24,545 nucleotides of DNA. Origin: UBA4416 sp031539425 (lineage in GTDB: Bacteria > Bacteroidota > Bacteroidia > B-17B0 > Aurantibacillaceae). Below are positions 24,521-24,545 of the stretch, one piece after another (the stretch's first letter is position 1; each line of letters opens with the position of its first letter). The stretch lies in the NCBI GenBank assembly GCA_031539425.1, contig JAVKLI010000085.1, positions 1 to 24,545 of the forward strand, read 5' to 3'. The notes beneath the pieces are model-generated. The model made no database searches, had not been told where the DNA came from, and was given only the letters and a program-made list of their open reading frames with translations. The translations under genes and the position numbers were made by a program.

Positions 24521-24543
24521 ATCTATCTATCTATCTATCTATC
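24521..24543. repeat. ATCT tetranucleotide microsatellite
   Basis: Nearly six uninterrupted copies of ATCT (23 bp) lie at the right edge. Tetranucleotide runs of this kind are prone to slippage. It is upstream of the 2H phosphoesterase gene on the minus strand, or could belong to a gene beyond the window; the window ends two bases later. Confidence 0.85.
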
Positions 24544-24545
24544 AG

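Overview
The window comes from an AT-rich member of the Bacteroidota (roughly one third G+C by eye). Evidence: a protein with a type IX secretion type B C-terminal sorting domain, a small DUF4296 lipoprotein-like gene, TAnnTTTG-type -7 promoter elements, and few recognisable Shine-Dalgarno sequences. I cannot resolve rank below the phylum. Nearly everything is ordinary chromosomal gene content; I see no CRISPR array, intact insertion sequence, prophage or toxin-antitoxin pair.

Layout, left to right. (1) The 3' end of a + strand gene ends in an S74-type intramolecular chaperone domain followed by a glutamine-rich coiled coil built of 42-bp repeats. (2) A tightly packed minus-strand operon reads lpxA, trpS, a type IX secreted PKD protein, a DUF4296 protein, an M20 amidohydrolase and folK. 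(3) A two-gene minus-strand unit carries an Xaa-Pro aminopeptidase and a DsbD-like thiol:disulfide interchange protein. (4) A 519-bp gene-free stretch separates that unit from a divergent + strand M3 peptidase, which is followed by a carboxypeptidase-regulatory-like surface protein. (5) A minus-strand envelope-polysaccharide block contains a flippase, two paralogous Wzz-like proteins and a Wzy/WaaL-like protein. It is followed on the same strand by the RNase P RNA gene and then by kdnA-kdnB for 8-amino-Kdo. (6) A minus-strand block carries a 2H phosphoesterase, a thiolase and pyruvate dehydrogenase E1 alpha. The right edge holds interlocking inverted repeats and an ATCT microsatellite.

The common theme is the cell envelope. 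LpxA starts lipid A, KdnA/KdnB convert Kdo to the zwitterionic Kdo8N of the LPS inner core, and Wzx, Wzz and Wzy/WaaL-like proteins export, size and polymerise or ligate a surface polysaccharide. DsbD supplies reducing power outside the cytoplasmic membrane, and the type IX cargo is a large surface or secreted protein. The rest is housekeeping: folate synthesis, tryptophanyl-tRNA synthesis, peptide turnover, tRNA processing and central carbon flux to and from acetyl-CoA.

I did not find a clearly new multi-gene system. The observations most worth a second look are the mutually exclusive inverted repeats at the right end, the rnpB gene embedded between the Wzy-like gene and kdnA, the paired Wzz-like proteins without nearby glycosyltransferases, and the 519-bp gene-free region.
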